DNA from: Psychrobacter sp. AH5
GTDB lineage: Bacteria > Pseudomonadota > Gammaproteobacteria > Pseudomonadales > Moraxellaceae
NCBI RefSeq assembly: GCF_040371085.1
Contig: NZ_JAMBMT010000001.1
Coordinates: 1,364,001-1,428,000 of the forward strand
Length of the DNA stretch: 64,000 bases
Direction of reading: 5' to 3'
Shown here: piece after piece, positions 9,240-18,926 of the stretch
How positions within the stretch are numbered: position 1 is the first letter of the stretch
How the letters are laid out: each line of letters starts with the position of its first letter
Notes under the pieces: model-generated
Databases searched by the model: none
What the model saw: the letters and a program-made list of their open reading frames with translations, nothing else
Told to the model about the DNA's origin: nothing
Made by a program: the position numbers and the translations under genes

Positions 9240-10322
9240 ATGACGACTTCAAAATCTTCTAACCCTGATACTGATATTAGTACTAATCATATCGATGCAA
9301 ACCATAACCATGCTGATAATACTAATGCTGATGTAGCTAAAAAAACTATCAACTACCCTACGGCTGAATGGCAAAAATTCGGTGAACACAACTGGTCACC
9401 CTCAGATCTTAGTAAGGATCTTTTTCAGGCGATGATCGATATTGGTGATGGTATTGAGCTGTGCGTAGAAGCGGGCGGCAATCCTAACCATCCGCCGCTA
9501 CTGATGATAATGGGTTTAGGCTCACAGATGATTTTTTGGCCTAACAGCTTTATCAAAAGGCTCATTGAAGCAGGCTTTTTTGTCATTCGTTTTGATAATA
9601 GGGATATCGGTCTCTCCTCCAAGGTGCAGATTGAAGGTCTGCCGCGAGTTAATCAGCTAAAGATGATGTTCCGTCTGCAAACCGGCTTGTCAAATAAAGG
9701 CGAACAGGTGGCTTATAAACTTACCGATATGGCAGAGGATACGGTGCGTTTGATCAAAGCCTTGCGTCTAGGTAGCACCCATTTGATCGGCGCTTCTATG
9801 GGCGGGATGATCGCGCAAATCGTCGCCGCTCGCTATCCAAGCTTAGTCAAGCGTATGGCATTGATGTTTACTACTACCAATCGTCCTTTTTTAAAGCCGC
9901 CAAAACCTAAGCAGCTCTATACCCTTATCAATCGTCCAGAGAGTCACTCTGAGCGTGACATTGTCCGTCATAGTGTCTGGTTTATTAAGACCGTTGGCAC
10001 GCCTGGGCACATTGATATTCGTGCGGTGCGTGAAGTGGCAGAGCTGCGTTATCAGCGTAGCTTTCATCCGTTAGGCACCTTGCAGCAGCTCAATGCTATC
10101 TTGGCATCTGGCTCTATCGCCCGCTTTAGCAAAAAAGTCAAAGCACCAACCATTGTCATGCATGGTAGCGAGGACGGCCTACTGCCAGCCTCTCAAGGTA
10201 AGGTGGTTGCCAAGACTATTCCTAATGCCAAGTTTCATCTGATCGAAGGTATGGGTCACGATATTCCGGCTTATTATCAGCCTTATATGGTCGATTTGAT
10301 TCGCAATCATCTTTTGGGATAA
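9240..10322 (+). CDS. Alpha/beta hydrolase
   Basis: A 360-residue serine hydrolase-like protein. The nucleophile elbow GASMGG puts Ser187 in place, an HG-loop-like MGLGSQMIFWP lies near residue 91, and the acid and histidine are probably in GSEDGLLP and EGMGHDIPAYY towards the C-terminus. The first 40 residues are low-complexity (rich in Asn, Asp and His) and do not form a signal peptide. AGGAAA precedes the ATG. Esterase activity on a small or lipid substrate is likely; the true substrate cannot be told. It is probably translated with rubA and ends at a strong terminator. Confidence 0.88.
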   Translation: MTTSKSSNPDTDISTNHIDANHNHADNTNADVAKKTINYPTAEWQKFGEHNWSPSDLSKDLFQAMIDIGDGIELCVEAGGNPNHPPLLMIMGLGSQMIFWPNSFIKRLIEAGFFVIRFDNRDIGLSSKVQIEGLPRVNQLKMMFRLQTGLSNKGEQVAYKLTDMAEDTVRLIKALRLGSTHLIGASMGGMIAQIVAARYPSLVKRMALMFTTTNRPFLKPPKPKQLYTLINRPESHSERDIVRHSVWFIKTVGTPGHIDIRAVREVAELRYQRSFHPLGTLQQLNAILASGSIARFSKKVKAPTIVMHGSEDGLLPASQGKVVAKTIPNAKFHLIEGMGHDIPAYYQPYMVDLIRNHLLG

Positions 10323-10355
10323 TAGTGTTTTTAGTGGTTAAACTAACGCATACAA

Positions 10356-10394
10356 AAAAGCGCTGCATAACTTGATTATGCAGCGCTTTTATTT
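10356..10394. terminator. Strong bidirectional terminator
   Basis: A perfect 15-bp stem AAAAGCGCTGCATAA / TTATGCAGCGCTTTT (10356-10370 and 10376-10390) with a 5-nt loop lies between convergent genes, with T-rich tails on both strands. Confidence 0.88.
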
Positions 10395-10431
10395 TCTAAA
10401 GAGTTATCTTTTTAACGTCAAACATCGTGCA

Positions 10432-11502
10432 TCACTCACAGCTGACGCTGCTGCCTTGGGTATCGATACACATTTTGGCTCCATTCTCTAAACTACCTAC
10501 CCAGGCTTTGCCTTGATTAAACACAAAAGAGGAGACTCCTTGATAGAGACCACTGCTTGCTACGCTAGCATTATCAAAACTAAAAGGAATCACCAGCTCG
10601 CCGCCTAAGGTAATAAAGCCCCATTTACCATCAATGAGCACGCCAGCTAAACCCTCAGAAAAGGGGCGCACCTCATCAAAAGCGTAAGTAATCATAGTGA
10701 CATTACGATCATCAACAAAGCCCCATTTACCATCACGCTTATCGGCTTGCAAAGTCGTAAATGCTGCACCTGCTAAGGACTGCTCATCCGATTTGGCTGC
10801 TAAAGCGGCGCTGTTATTGACAGCTTTATTAGCGTTATTAGTGGCTTTATTAGCTGTACTCGGCTCAGCGATAGCGTTGCCTTTTTTATCAAACCAGCTA
10901 ACAGAATTGCCTTTACTAACCCGTGCCCTACCAGCTTTATAATCCTCGATAGTCGTTATAGAAGAGGAGAACGGTACAATGGTCTTATTATCCGTACTGA
11001 TAACCCCATAGCTGCCCCCTCTTTTAACTACTATACGCCCATCAATGGCGGCTCGCGCCCAACCAGAGGCTTCATTTAGCCTATCATAAAGAATAGGCAC
11101 GACTTCTCGGCCTTGCATATCGATATAACCGACTTTGCTATTGCGCTGTACTGGCATCAGCCCGCCTGCAATCTTATTAGCATCCACCTGCTGATAGCGC
11201 AGTAGATCAACCACTTTTTTGCCTTGTTGGTCAATTAAAGCCACTGGCGCGCCAAAATCTTTAGTCGCCAAAAAGTAAGCTTTGCTCGAGGTGCAAGTAA
11301 CATGCTTATAATAGCTCTTAGGTACTTTACAGCTTGCTGCTTGTACAGTAGCGGCCATCAACATCGAGCTGACCACAACTATGCCTATTAGCAACAGCCG
11401 CTTGAGAGCAGAATAGCTAGAGGAAGGCGTTTTAGCTAAAATTAGCTGACCTACGGGTGAGTCATTTGATAAAAAAATAGAGTTTAAGCTAAAAACAAGC
11501 AT
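10432..11502 (-). CDS. Exported WG-repeat protein
   Basis: A secreted or periplasmic protein with at least four WG/KWGF-type repeat units (for example KVGYIDMQGREVVPILYD, SYGVISTDNKTIVPF, GKWGFVDDRNVTMITYAFD and GKWGFITLGGELVIPFSFD). A hydrophobic export segment LLLIGIVVVSSMLMAATVQA lies before ASCKVPKSYY. The frame runs upstream to a TTG at 11568; 11502 is the first ATG, but it leaves about 33 residues before the hydrophobic core, unusually long for a signal peptide. WG repeats are protein-interaction modules with no set function. Four cysteines in the mature part may form disulfides. Confidence 0.78.
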   Translation of the reverse strand: MLVFSLNSIFLSNDSPVGQLILAKTPSSSYSALKRLLLIGIVVVSSMLMAATVQAASCKVPKSYYKHVTCTSSKAYFLATKDFGAPVALIDQQGKKVVDLLRYQQVDANKIAGGLMPVQRNSKVGYIDMQGREVVPILYDRLNEASGWARAAIDGRIVVKRGGSYGVISTDNKTIVPFSSSITTIEDYKAGRARVSKGNSVSWFDKKGNAIAEPSTANKATNNANKAVNNSAALAAKSDEQSLAGAAFTTLQADKRDGKWGFVDDRNVTMITYAFDEVRPFSEGLAGVLIDGKWGFITLGGELVIPFSFDNASVASSGLYQGVSSFVFNQGKAWVGSLENGAKMCIDTQGSSVSCE

Positions 11503-11703
11503 AGGCAATTTGGATATCGGTAGTTTTGGGAGGGATGGACGGCATATTATAGACTGGCAAATGTACAAATAGCGAGTATAGCCATTTAGCTTTATGGCTA
11601 AAAGGTTTAGACTGGTACTTTTTTTAATATTTAACCGCTTTTAAAGCTCTATCTTGTAAGCAGTTATTTAAGCTTGTTTATTGATAAGTCAAAGAGATAA
11701 TTT

Positions 11704-12633
11704 ATGGCTAATACCTCTACTCGTACCGCTACCATTGGCTTAGTCATAGGCTGTATCATTTTTGGTTTAGGAAGCCTGATTGTCGCGCATGTCGATATCG
11801 GCGGCTGGGCTATGTCTTTTTGGCGACTGGCTATCTCCGGTATTATCTTCACCTTTTTGGCTAAAGTGGCCGGTCAGCGTCTACCTAGCTCCAAACGGGC
11901 TATCGTTTATGGCCTGTTGTCGGGAGTGTTTTTAGGCTTAGATTTAGCGCTTTGGCATGAGAGTATCTACGCTGTCGGCCCTGGTATCTCAACGCTACTC
12001 AATAGCTTGCAGATTTTCTTTTTGGCGGCGATTGGCTTTTTGTACTTTAGTGAGCGCCAGTCAATTTTGCAGCTGATTAGCTTATGCTTAGCGATGCTAG
12101 GGGTGGCGATGATAGGTAGTCCTGAGTTTGCCCAAAACTCTGCCGCAACCTGGGGCTTTGTCACCGGTATCGTCTCAGGCGGCATGCTCGCAGCGTCGAT
12201 GACCTTTATTCGTAAGACCCATGACACGGAGCCGACGCCTATTTTTGTGCTCATGCAGCTGGTCAGTATCGGCGGCGTATTGGCTATGATAGTGCCGATG
12301 CTTATACTAGATAAAGGTCATATCCTGCCTAGCAGCTGGTCAGAGATTGTCTGGATATTGATTTATGGTGCGGTGATGCAGTGCTTGGCTTGGGGCCTGA
12401 TTGCCTACTCTATTCCTAAGCTCTCCTTGGCTTTGACCGGTCTGTTATTATTGACCGAACCGGTTGCCGCTTTAGTGATTGATTATACTTGGCTTGATAA
12501 GCCTATTAATACTTTGCAATGGATGGGCGCTATTTTGACTATGCTAGCGATATATTTGGGCTCTTTAAAGCCAAAACCGCGAGCACTGCGCCGTTATCGG
12601 TTTTTTGCACGCTTTTATAAAAATAAATACTAG
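11704..12633 (+). CDS. EamA/DMT family permease
   Basis: A 309-residue inner-membrane protein with about ten transmembrane segments in two EamA repeats, the second opening with WGFVTGIVSGGMLAASMTFI. It ends in a short basic tail (KPKPRALRRYRFFARFYKNK). It is unlike RarD at the first locus and closer to generic amino-acid or metabolite exporters of the DMT superfamily. No substrate clue comes from the context: it stands alone and is followed by a terminator. Confidence 0.87.
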   Translation: MANTSTRTATIGLVIGCIIFGLGSLIVAHVDIGGWAMSFWRLAISGIIFTFLAKVAGQRLPSSKRAIVYGLLSGVFLGLDLALWHESIYAVGPGISTLLNSLQIFFLAAIGFLYFSERQSILQLISLCLAMLGVAMIGSPEFAQNSAATWGFVTGIVSGGMLAASMTFIRKTHDTEPTPIFVLMQLVSIGGVLAMIVPMLILDKGHILPSSWSEIVWILIYGAVMQCLAWGLIAYSIPKLSLALTGLLLLTEPVAALVIDYTWLDKPINTLQWMGAILTMLAIYLGSLKPKPRALRRYRFFARFYKNKY

Positions 12634-12650
12634 AGCAAACCAAACATAAA

Positions 12651-12688
12651 AGAGGCGAGCTATCAGATATAGCTCGCTCTTTTTTTAT
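12651..12688 (+). terminator. Rho-independent terminator of the DMT gene
   Basis: AGAGGCGAGCTAT and ATAGCTCGCTCT form a stem of about 12 bp with one bulged base and a 5-nt loop, followed by a T tract at 12681-12687. Confidence 0.85.
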
Positions 12689-12723
12689 GCTAACACTCTA
12701 TAAAACCTTAGCTAATATTACTA

Positions 12724-12739
12724 GGGCGTGTATTCAATT
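12724..12739. repeat. Left terminal inverted repeat of the IS5-family element
   Basis: GGGCGTGT then TTCAATT after one differing base; it matches the reverse complement at 13538-13553 with a single mismatch. Confidence 0.85.
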
Positions 12740-12802
12740 GGATAAGCCCTAAATAATAGTTACAATACCGCATCTATTGAGACGATGCGAGAAATACAAG
12801 TT

Positions 12803-13543
12803 ATGGCAAGAAAAGCATTAACAGATACGCTTTGGGATCAATTGCAATCGACGATGATAAAGTACGGCTGCTATCAAACTCAAAACAGCCGAGAGATCAT
12901 GGAAGCCATACTGTGGAAACTACGCCTTGGCGTGACATACCTGAAGAATTATGTTCGTGGAAAACAGCCTATAGTCGTTTCAACCGCTGGTCGAAAACTG
13001 GCTTATGGGCGGATTTTTTTTTGGCTTTGAGCAGAAGTTGATACGGAATGGGTATTCACAGACGGAAGCTATGTTCGCTGTCATCAGCATGCAAGTGGAG
13101 CTCGGCGTGGTGAAGAGCGAGCAATTGGACAAAGCCGTGGCGGAGCAACTACAAAGATACACCTATCCTGTGATGCCGATGGATATCCGCTCCATTTTAA
13201 AATCACTGGGGGTGAAGTCCACGACAGTCAAGTTGCAGGTGAATTGATTGAAATGATTGGGCAGGCAGATTACTTTATCGCTGATAAAGGCTATGACTCA
13301 GAGTCTATCAGAGACAAAGCTCGAAGCCATAATATGATACCTGTCGTTCCTAAAAGGAAAAATGCCAAACAGCCTAATCCAGAGTTTGATAGCTATTTGT
13401 ACAAACTGCGTCATCTTGTTGAAAATATGTTTGCAAGGCTTAAACACTTTCGTAGTATCGCCACTCGCTATGAGAAGTTAGCGCGTAATTTTAAGTCAAT
13501 GCTTTATCTGGCGTGTACTATCGTTCATTGTAAGATGAATTGA
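12803..13543 (+). pseudogene. IS5-family transposase, frameshifted
   Basis: A DDE transposase readable only by changing frame twice. It begins MARKALTDTLWDQLQ (12803, frame 2), moves to frame 1 around 12925-12940 (TPWRDIPEELCSWKTAYSRF), then returns to frame 2 around 13031-13040 (DTEWVFTDGSYVRCHQHA and on to the end). The catalytic Asp lies in TDGS, the second in GEVHDS, and the Glu in LVENMFARLKHFRS. At the first break the expected LRTGxPWRDIPEE has lost bases; at the second, bases are lost after LALS. The frame path (-1 then +1) does not fit one programmed -1 shift. Confidence 0.9.
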
Positions 13544-13553
13544 AGACACGCCC
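13538..13553. repeat. Right terminal inverted repeat of the IS5-family element
   Basis: Partner of 12724-12739. Its outermost C (13553) is the first base, on the plus strand, of the stop codon triplet of the neighbouring minus-strand permease gene. Confidence 0.85.
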
Positions 13554-14947
13554 TAGTCTTTTTGACGATTAAATAAGGCATTAAGGACAATAGCGGTCAA
13601 AGTAGCCGTACCGATACCGCCTAGATCAAAACCGCCTAGATGCAAACTAAAATTACCCGTCCCCATAATGACGGTAACAGCTGCGATAATTAAGTTGCTA
13701 TTCTTACTAAAATCAACTTTACTATCTATCCAAATCTTCGCGCCAGCAATAGCAATTAGACCGAAGACCACGATGGATGCGCCGCCCAATAAAGCGACTG
13801 GAATCGTTTGGATAATCGCGCCAAATTTTGGCGAGAGTCCTAATAGCACCGCTACTATCCCCGCAATCACAAAGATGGTGGTGCTATAGACTTTAGTGAC
13901 GGCCATCACGCCGATATTCTCAGCGTAAGTTGTGACCCCAGTACCGCCAAAACCTGCTGAAAAAGTGGTAGCTAAACCATCAGCAAAAAAGGCGCGTCCC
14001 ATATAAGGGGTGACTCGCGCTTTGGTCATGCCCTCTACCGCTTTAAAATGGCCTAAATTTTCGGCAACCAAAATAAAGGCTACAGGCGCAATAAGGACAA
14101 TAGCGCTCATCTCAAAACGCGGCGTGTGGATGCTCGGTAAACCAAACCAAGCAGCGGCCTCGACACTACTAAAATCAATAGCAACCCCGTAGCCCATGAT
14201 ATTGCTGACGATATAATAAACGATATAAGACAATATCAAACCGACCAACAACAATAAGCGGCGCAGCATACCACGGGTAAATACCGCGACTGCGCTTATA
14301 AGTAGTACGGTAAAGGCGGCCATCCAAGCATCGAACTGATTGGCAGAGACGCCCTGAATGGTCACCGGCGCTAAATTTAGACCGATAATCATCACAATAG
14401 CACCAGTAACAATAGGCGGCATCAAGCGCTCTATCCAGCCAGTACCGGTCTTCATCACTAACAGCCCTACCAAGGCGTAGATGATACCGCAAGCCATAAT
14501 ACCGCCTAAAGCCACATCTAAGCTGGCATTAAAACCAGTACCGGCATAAGCGGTCACCGCAATAACTGGGCCGATAAAGGCAAAGCTAGAACCTAGATAA
14601 CTTGGCATACGTCCGCCGGTAATTATGAAGAACATAATCGTGCAGATACCCGACATTAAAATAGCTAAATTGGGATCAAAGCCCATCAATAATGGCGCTA
14701 GTACCGTCGCACCAAACATAGCAAAAGTATGTTGAATACCTAATAAAATGCTCTTTGATGGTGGTAAGTATTCATTAATACCAACCGGATTACGATCCAA
14801 ATCCCCGGTAAAAGGTCGCCATGTAGGAAACCACTTACCGTTATCAAAGTCTGGGTTATGAGGCAGACTGATAGCGTCGATGCCCGCAGACTCTAAGGCG
14901 TTCAGCTTAGGTGGAGTGGATGAAGAGTGCTCTGATGACGGTGACAT
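13553..14947 (-). CDS. Uracil/xanthine permease (NCS2 family)
   Basis: A 464-residue nucleobase:cation symporter-2 protein with about 12-14 membrane segments. After a polar N-terminus of about 60 residues come SILLGIQHTFAMFGATVLAPLL and, in the middle, the family's AENLGHFKAVEGMTKA segment, followed by GFGGTGVTTYAENIGVMAVT. It probably imports uracil or a related base; xanthine is possible. Its TAG stop lies across the IS junction (13553-13555): the last base is supplied by the IS end. Because the left IS flank also carries C before TA, the stop before insertion would have been the same, so the protein is unchanged. Confidence 0.93.
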   Translation of the reverse strand: MSPSSEHSSSTPPKLNALESAGIDAISLPHNPDFDNGKWFPTWRPFTGDLDRNPVGINEYLPPSKSILLGIQHTFAMFGATVLAPLLMGFDPNLAILMSGICTIMFFIITGGRMPSYLGSSFAFIGPVIAVTAYAGTGFNASLDVALGGIMACGIIYALVGLLVMKTGTGWIERLMPPIVTGAIVMIIGLNLAPVTIQGVSANQFDAWMAAFTVLLISAVAVFTRGMLRRLLLLVGLILSYIVYYIVSNIMGYGVAIDFSSVEAAAWFGLPSIHTPRFEMSAIVLIAPVAFILVAENLGHFKAVEGMTKARVTPYMGRAFFADGLATTFSAGFGGTGVTTYAENIGVMAVTKVYSTTIFVIAGIVAVLLGLSPKFGAIIQTIPVALLGGASIVVFGLIAIAGAKIWIDSKVDFSKNSNLIIAAVTVIMGTGNFSLHLGGFDLGGIGTATLTAIVLNALFNRQKD

Positions 14948-15363
14948 GCGTGATTCCTGTTTGGTCTAAACGGTGTGGTTATATAGTACTGGCTGTATTT
15001 TGCTAGATATGTTCTACTAAATTTGTACTAAAGCCCCATAATCAGCTAAAATTATCATTTACAGAATGTTACATAGGTATATTCGCTCAGCATCATAACG
15101 GAATTTTACGGCAAAAAAAAGCCAATCTTCTTTTGTTCTAAAGACTCACCTGTCTATAAATTGACTTAGGCGACTTATGTAAGTGCATACAAAATTGGAG
15201 CTACCCATCAGTAGTGTCCAAAGCTCACTCATTCAACTTTAGGTTCAATTAAAGCTCTCAATTCTAGATTTAAACGATTATTTTTTACTTTTATGATGAT
15301 AAGGTTATAGCGCCAAGCTGACCACTGATATCATCATTTATCTTAACTATGGATGGTCTTATT
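14948..15363. other. Intergenic region between the divergent permease and sdaA
   Basis: An AT-rich gap of about 415 bp that must contain both promoters. I found no convincing -35/-10 pair, riboswitch fold or small gene. A run of eight A's occurs at 15114-15121. Confidence 0.3.
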
Positions 15364-16797
15364 ATGATTAGTGTTTTTGATTTATTCAAAATTGGTATTG
15401 GCCCTTCAAGCTCACATACCGTTGGTCCGATGGTAGCCGCTAACTTATTTTTGCGCTCATTACGTAAGCACACTGAGCTAAGCGCTGTTAAAGCGATAGA
15501 GATTGAGCTCTTTGGTTCACTTGCCGCCACTGGTAAAGGTCATGCCACTGATACCGCTATCTTATTAGGCTTATTAGGTCATGCGCCTAGCACGATAGAT
15601 ACCCGCCTAACTAGCCAGTATCTGCTACCTATATTCTCAGATAAGCGCCTTAATATCGCAGGCGAGCACAGCGTTGATTTTAATACTGAATACGATATTC
15701 ATTGGTATAGCGATACGGTACTACCCTATCATCCTAATGCGATGACAATTAGCGCGTGCTTAGCCGATGAGGTGATTTATCGTCAAACTTACTATTCAGT
15801 AGGCGGCGGCTTTGTGATTAATGAAGAAGACGCTACCAACCCTGATGATGATCACGCTGCGCCAACTATTGATGCTATCCCCTATCCGTTTAATAGTGCT
15901 GATGAGCTGCTTGAGCGTTGCCAAAAAAACGGCTTAAGTATCAGCGAGTTGGTATTGGCGAACGAATGTCATTACCGTGATAAAGCAGAGGTTTTTGCCT
16001 ACTTAGATGCTATTTGGGACTCGATGCAAGACTGCGTGACGCGTGGCTGTCAAAGTAGCGGCATATTACCTGGAGGCTTAGATGTCAAACGCCGTGCTCA
16101 AGCTCTCTACTTGCAGCTATGCGCTGAAAAAGATCGGCCAATTGCCAAAACAGATAAGCTTGCGGCAATGGACTGGATAGACTTGTATGCTTTAGCGGTC
16201 AATGAGGAGAACGCTAATGGCGGTAATGTGGTCACCGCACCAACCAATGGCGCGGCGGGTATTATCCCAGCCGTCATGCATTATTATCGTGATTTTTTAG
16301 CGGACTATAGTATAGACGGCGCGCGCAAGTTTTTATTAAATGCCACGGCTATTGGTAGCTTAATTAAAGAAAATGCTTCGATCTCAGGCGCGGAGGTCGG
16401 CTGTCAAGGAGAAGTGGGCTCCGCTTGCGCAATGGCGGCATCGGCTTTGGCAGAGATAATCGGTGGCGACCCTGCTAAATGCCTAAATGCCGCTGAGATT
16501 GGTATTGAGCATAACTTAGGTTTGACCTGCGATCCTATCGGCGGCCTCGTTCAAGTGCCTTGTATCGAGCGTAATGCTATGGGCGCGGTAAAAGCTGTCA
16601 ACGCTGCCCGTCTTGCCTGCCGCGGTGATGGACAGCATTTTGTCTCCTTTGATAAAGTGGTCGAAACCATGAAACAAACGGGCGCTGATATGCTTGATAG
16701 CTATAAAGAGACCTCCCGCGGCGGTCTAGCCGTCATTGCCGACAATCGCATTCCTACCGCCAGCCAAGGCGTCAGCGTAAAATACAGTCAGTGTTAA
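15364..16797 (+). CDS. sdaA: L-serine ammonia-lyase (iron-sulfur type)
   Basis: A single-chain serine deaminase of about 477 residues making pyruvate and ammonia from L-serine. The N-terminal beta domain starts [20 protein letters not shown]; the alpha domain has [33 protein letters not shown] and [18 protein letters not shown], supplying the cysteines for the oxygen-sensitive [4Fe-4S] cluster. The frame opens at 15349, five codons upstream, but MISVFDLF at 15364 is the usual family start and is chosen. Monocistronic, with a terminator 3'. Confidence 0.95.
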   Translation: MISVFDLFKIGIGPSSSHTVGPMVAANLFLRSLRKHTELSAVKAIEIELFGSLAATGKGHATDTAILLGLLGHAPSTIDTRLTSQYLLPIFSDKRLNIAGEHSVDFNTEYDIHWYSDTVLPYHPNAMTISACLADEVIYRQTYYSVGGGFVINEEDATNPDDDHAAPTIDAIPYPFNSADELLERCQKNGLSISELVLANECHYRDKAEVFAYLDAIWDSMQDCVTRGCQSSGILPGGLDVKRRAQALYLQLCAEKDRPIAKTDKLAAMDWIDLYALAVNEENANGGNVVTAPTNGAAGIIPAVMHYYRDFLADYSIDGARKFLLNATAIGSLIKENASISGAEVGCQGEVGSACAMAASALAEIIGGDPAKCLNAAEIGIEHNLGLTCDPIGGLVQVPCIERNAMGAVKAVNAARLACRGDGQHFVSFDKVVETMKQTGADMLDSYKETSRGGLAVIADNRIPTASQGVSVKYSQC

Positions 16798-16851
16798 GGT
16801 TTATAACAACTTTAATACCTTTGTTAAAAGCTTAATGACAAAACCAAAAAA

Positions 16852-16880
16852 AGCCTCTAATAAATTAGAGGCTCTCTTAT
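16852..16880. terminator. Terminator between convergent sdaA and lipoprotein gene
   Basis: Stem AGCCTCTAA / TTAGAGGCT with a 4-nt loop. An A run lies on its left (a T tract for the minus strand) and a weaker CTCTTAT tail on its right, so it suits the minus-strand lipoprotein gene best. Confidence 0.75.
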
Positions 16881-16911
16881 AAGCTAAAGTAGTATTATTT
16901 ATTTAACCACA

Positions 16912-17310
16912 CTATTCAGCATTTTTTGAGATGACTTTATTCAAATACCATACTGGCTTAACCATACCTGAAGCTTCATCAGCAACGGCTTCTTGACGCA
17001 AATCTAGCACATAGCGATAGCCTGGCTCATAAGTAAAGCCTTGGATATTACCATTGAGTGTATTGAAGTTCTTCTGATAAGTTTGACGATATTGGATGCA
17101 CTCTGACTGAATCATTGTGCCGTTAGAAGCCATCACATCACAAACCGCTTTACGCGGTGCTAGCTCCACCTCAAAGCTTGAGATATTAACGACTTTGACG
17201 TCTTGAGCTTGGCCTTCGACGACCATAGTGCGTTTGTCATCAAGATTCATCGTAGAACAACCTGCCAAGGCAAAAGTGGTTACTAAAGCTGCTATTGCTA
17301 ATTTTTTCAT
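16912..17310 (-). CDS. Small predicted lipoprotein
   Basis: A 132-residue protein with a type II signal peptide: MKKLAIAALVTTFALAGCST, lipobox LAGC with the modified cysteine at position 18. The mature part is about 115 residues, polar, with two further cysteines (VCDVMASNG and SECIQYRQ) close enough to pair. I recognise no domain. Residues after the lipid anchor (Ser-Thr rather than Asp at +2) suggest sorting to the outer membrane. AGGATT lies about 6 nt before the ATG. It is monocistronic; function unknown. Confidence 0.8.
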   Translation of the reverse strand: MKKLAIAALVTTFALAGCSTMNLDDKRTMVVEGQAQDVKVVNISSFEVELAPRKAVCDVMASNGTMIQSECIQYRQTYQKNFNTLNGNIQGFTYEPGYRYVLDLRQEAVADEASGMVKPVWYLNKVISKNAE

Positions 17311-17562
17311 AATTAAATCCTCAATTAATAACGGTAAAACATTAATATTTTTAGGAAACTAATCATCAAGCTTATAGCTTGATCGGTTATGGTTTCTAAA
17401 TACTAACTGGGTTGACTATAGTTTTTTTAAATCAAAATAATTATAGAGCGGATAGGCGCTTTAGCACTATGACTGCTTTGTAACTTAACGTCAAGCTTTG
17501 CAACTTTTGTCAACCGCCTAGCCAATCAAATTAACAGCCAGTTGAGTTAACAGGTAGTTGAG

Positions 17563-18807
17563 TTAACTACGGTAATCGGCATTTATCTTGACGTAATCAT
17601 AGGATAGATCACAAGTATAAACCGTATCACTAGCTGAGCCACGAGCAAGATCAATATGAATAGTAATCTCAGGACGACTCATAACTTCCTTGCCTGCCGC
17701 CTCGGTATAATCCGCTGCTACACCGCCGTTTTGGCAGATCATCACCTCATCCAAGTACACATCGATTTGTTCAGTATCCAAATCAGGTACACCAGCATAA
17801 CCGACTGCGGCAAGTATGCGTCCCCAGTTGGCATCGCTGGCAAAAAACGCCGTCTTAACTAGCGGTGAGTGCGCTACAACGTAGGCCACATCGCAGCATT
17901 CTTCAGTGTTAAGGCCGCCGCTAACTTTGACGGTCATAAACTTAGTTGCCCCTTCGCCATCACGGACGATCAATTGCGCTAAGCGCACGAATACTTGGGT
18001 TAGAGCAGTCAATAGCGGCTGATAATGAGGATGCTCGGTGCTATCGATAATCTCCGAGCTAGCTTTGCCCGTTGCGATTAACGTACAGCAATCATTGGTT
18101 GAGGTGTCACCATCAACGGTAATACGGTTAAAGGACTTCTCATTGATAGCCACTAGCATCTCTTGCAATAAATCAGCGCTAATATTGGCATCAGTGGCCA
18201 CAAACCCAAGCATGGTTGCCATATTCGGGCGTATCATGCCTGAGCCTTTGGATATCCCAGTAATATGATAGCTAGTAGCCTGTTGATGTTGGTTAGCACT
18301 ATCAATCTCTACTTTTTGGCTAGCTAATTTAGGCAGAGTATCGGTTGTGCGAATACCATTGGCAGCCGCTAACCAATTATCAGCACTCAGCTGCGCCAAA
18401 GCGTTCTCTAAACCATTGATGATTGCGGCGCTATTTAACGGCTCACCAATCACTCCGGTAGAAAAAGGCAATACTGTGTTGGCATCGACCTGAGCCTTAT
18501 CTGCTAGAGCGGCGCAAATATCGCTAGCACGGCGTATACCATCGCTACCCGTTCCAGCATTAGCGTTACCGGTGTTGATGACTAAGTAGCGCGGACTGGC
18601 CTTGGCAAAGTGCTCGCGCAATACTCGTACTGGCGCGGCACAAAAGGCGTTTTTGGTCGTGACAATCGCGGTTGTCGCCTCTGCTGCAATCTCAATCACG
18701 ACTAGATCATCGCGATCTTTATAGCGTACACCAGCCGCTGTTGCGCTAAGAGTGATGCCATCGATTGCATATATTGTCTCTGGTATTGCTGTATTTCCAA
18801 CCGCCAT
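17563..18807 (-). CDS. argJ: Bifunctional glutamate N-acetyltransferase / N-acetylglutamate synthase
   Basis: A 414-residue ArgJ ornithine acetyltransferase for the cyclic arginine pathway: it moves acetyl from N-acetylornithine to glutamate, and bifunctional versions also use acetyl-CoA. The autoproteolysis site is intact in RPNMATMLGFVATDA; cleavage before Thr198 would give alpha and beta chains. STGVIGEPL near residue 116 and DSTEHP-like segments are typical. The C-terminus (YDYVKINADYRS) is the normal family end, so the gene is complete. It is alone on its strand; argB and argC are not in the window. Confidence 0.96.
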   Translation of the reverse strand: MAVGNTAIPETIYAIDGITLSATAAGVRYKDRDDLVVIEIAAEATTAIVTTKNAFCAAPVRVLREHFAKASPRYLVINTGNANAGTGSDGIRRASDICAALADKAQVDANTVLPFSTGVIGEPLNSAAIINGLENALAQLSADNWLAAANGIRTTDTLPKLASQKVEIDSANQHQQATSYHITGISKGSGMIRPNMATMLGFVATDANISADLLQEMLVAINEKSFNRITVDGDTSTNDCCTLIATGKASSEIIDSTEHPHYQPLLTALTQVFVRLAQLIVRDGEGATKFMTVKVSGGLNTEECCDVAYVVAHSPLVKTAFFASDANWGRILAAVGYAGVPDLDTEQIDVYLDEVMICQNGGVAADYTEAAGKEVMSRPEITIHIDLARGSASDTVYTCDLSYDYVKINADYRS

Positions 18808-18926
18808 AATAGCTCCTTTATTTACTTTGATTTATTGACTTATTTATTTTTAACTGATTATCTTTATCAAAACTTTTGTTAATTCTACTGACTTAATTTT
18901 AGTGCTTTAATTTTAATGCTCTGAGT

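Larger units (their letters stand above)
12724..13553 (+). mobile_element. IS5-family (IS427-like) insertion sequence, 830 bp, inactive
   Basis: The element is bounded by inverted repeats that begin GGGCGTGT, with TTCAATT following after one variable base (12724-12739; the right copy is the reverse complement at 13538-13553). TA flanks it on both sides (12722-12723 and 13554-13555), matching the 2-bp TA target duplication of the IS427 group; the wider CTAG identity means a 4-bp duplication cannot be excluded. The length is typical. The transposase frame is broken, so the copy cannot move without help. It sits between a DMT permease and the 3' end of the uracil/xanthine permease gene. Confidence 0.88.

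Noticed and set aside
12925..13040. Programmed frameshifting as the reason for the split IS5-family transposase
   Set aside because: Two shifts in opposite directions are needed, and at both sites family-conserved residues are missing. A T9 run at 13014-13022 exists, but a -1 slip there would enter a frame with no transposase similarity.
17534..17569. Two copies of AGTTGAGTTAAC beside the argJ stop codon as an operator
   Set aside because: The copies lie at the 3' end of argJ and far from the lipoprotein start; a chance or minor duplication is simpler.
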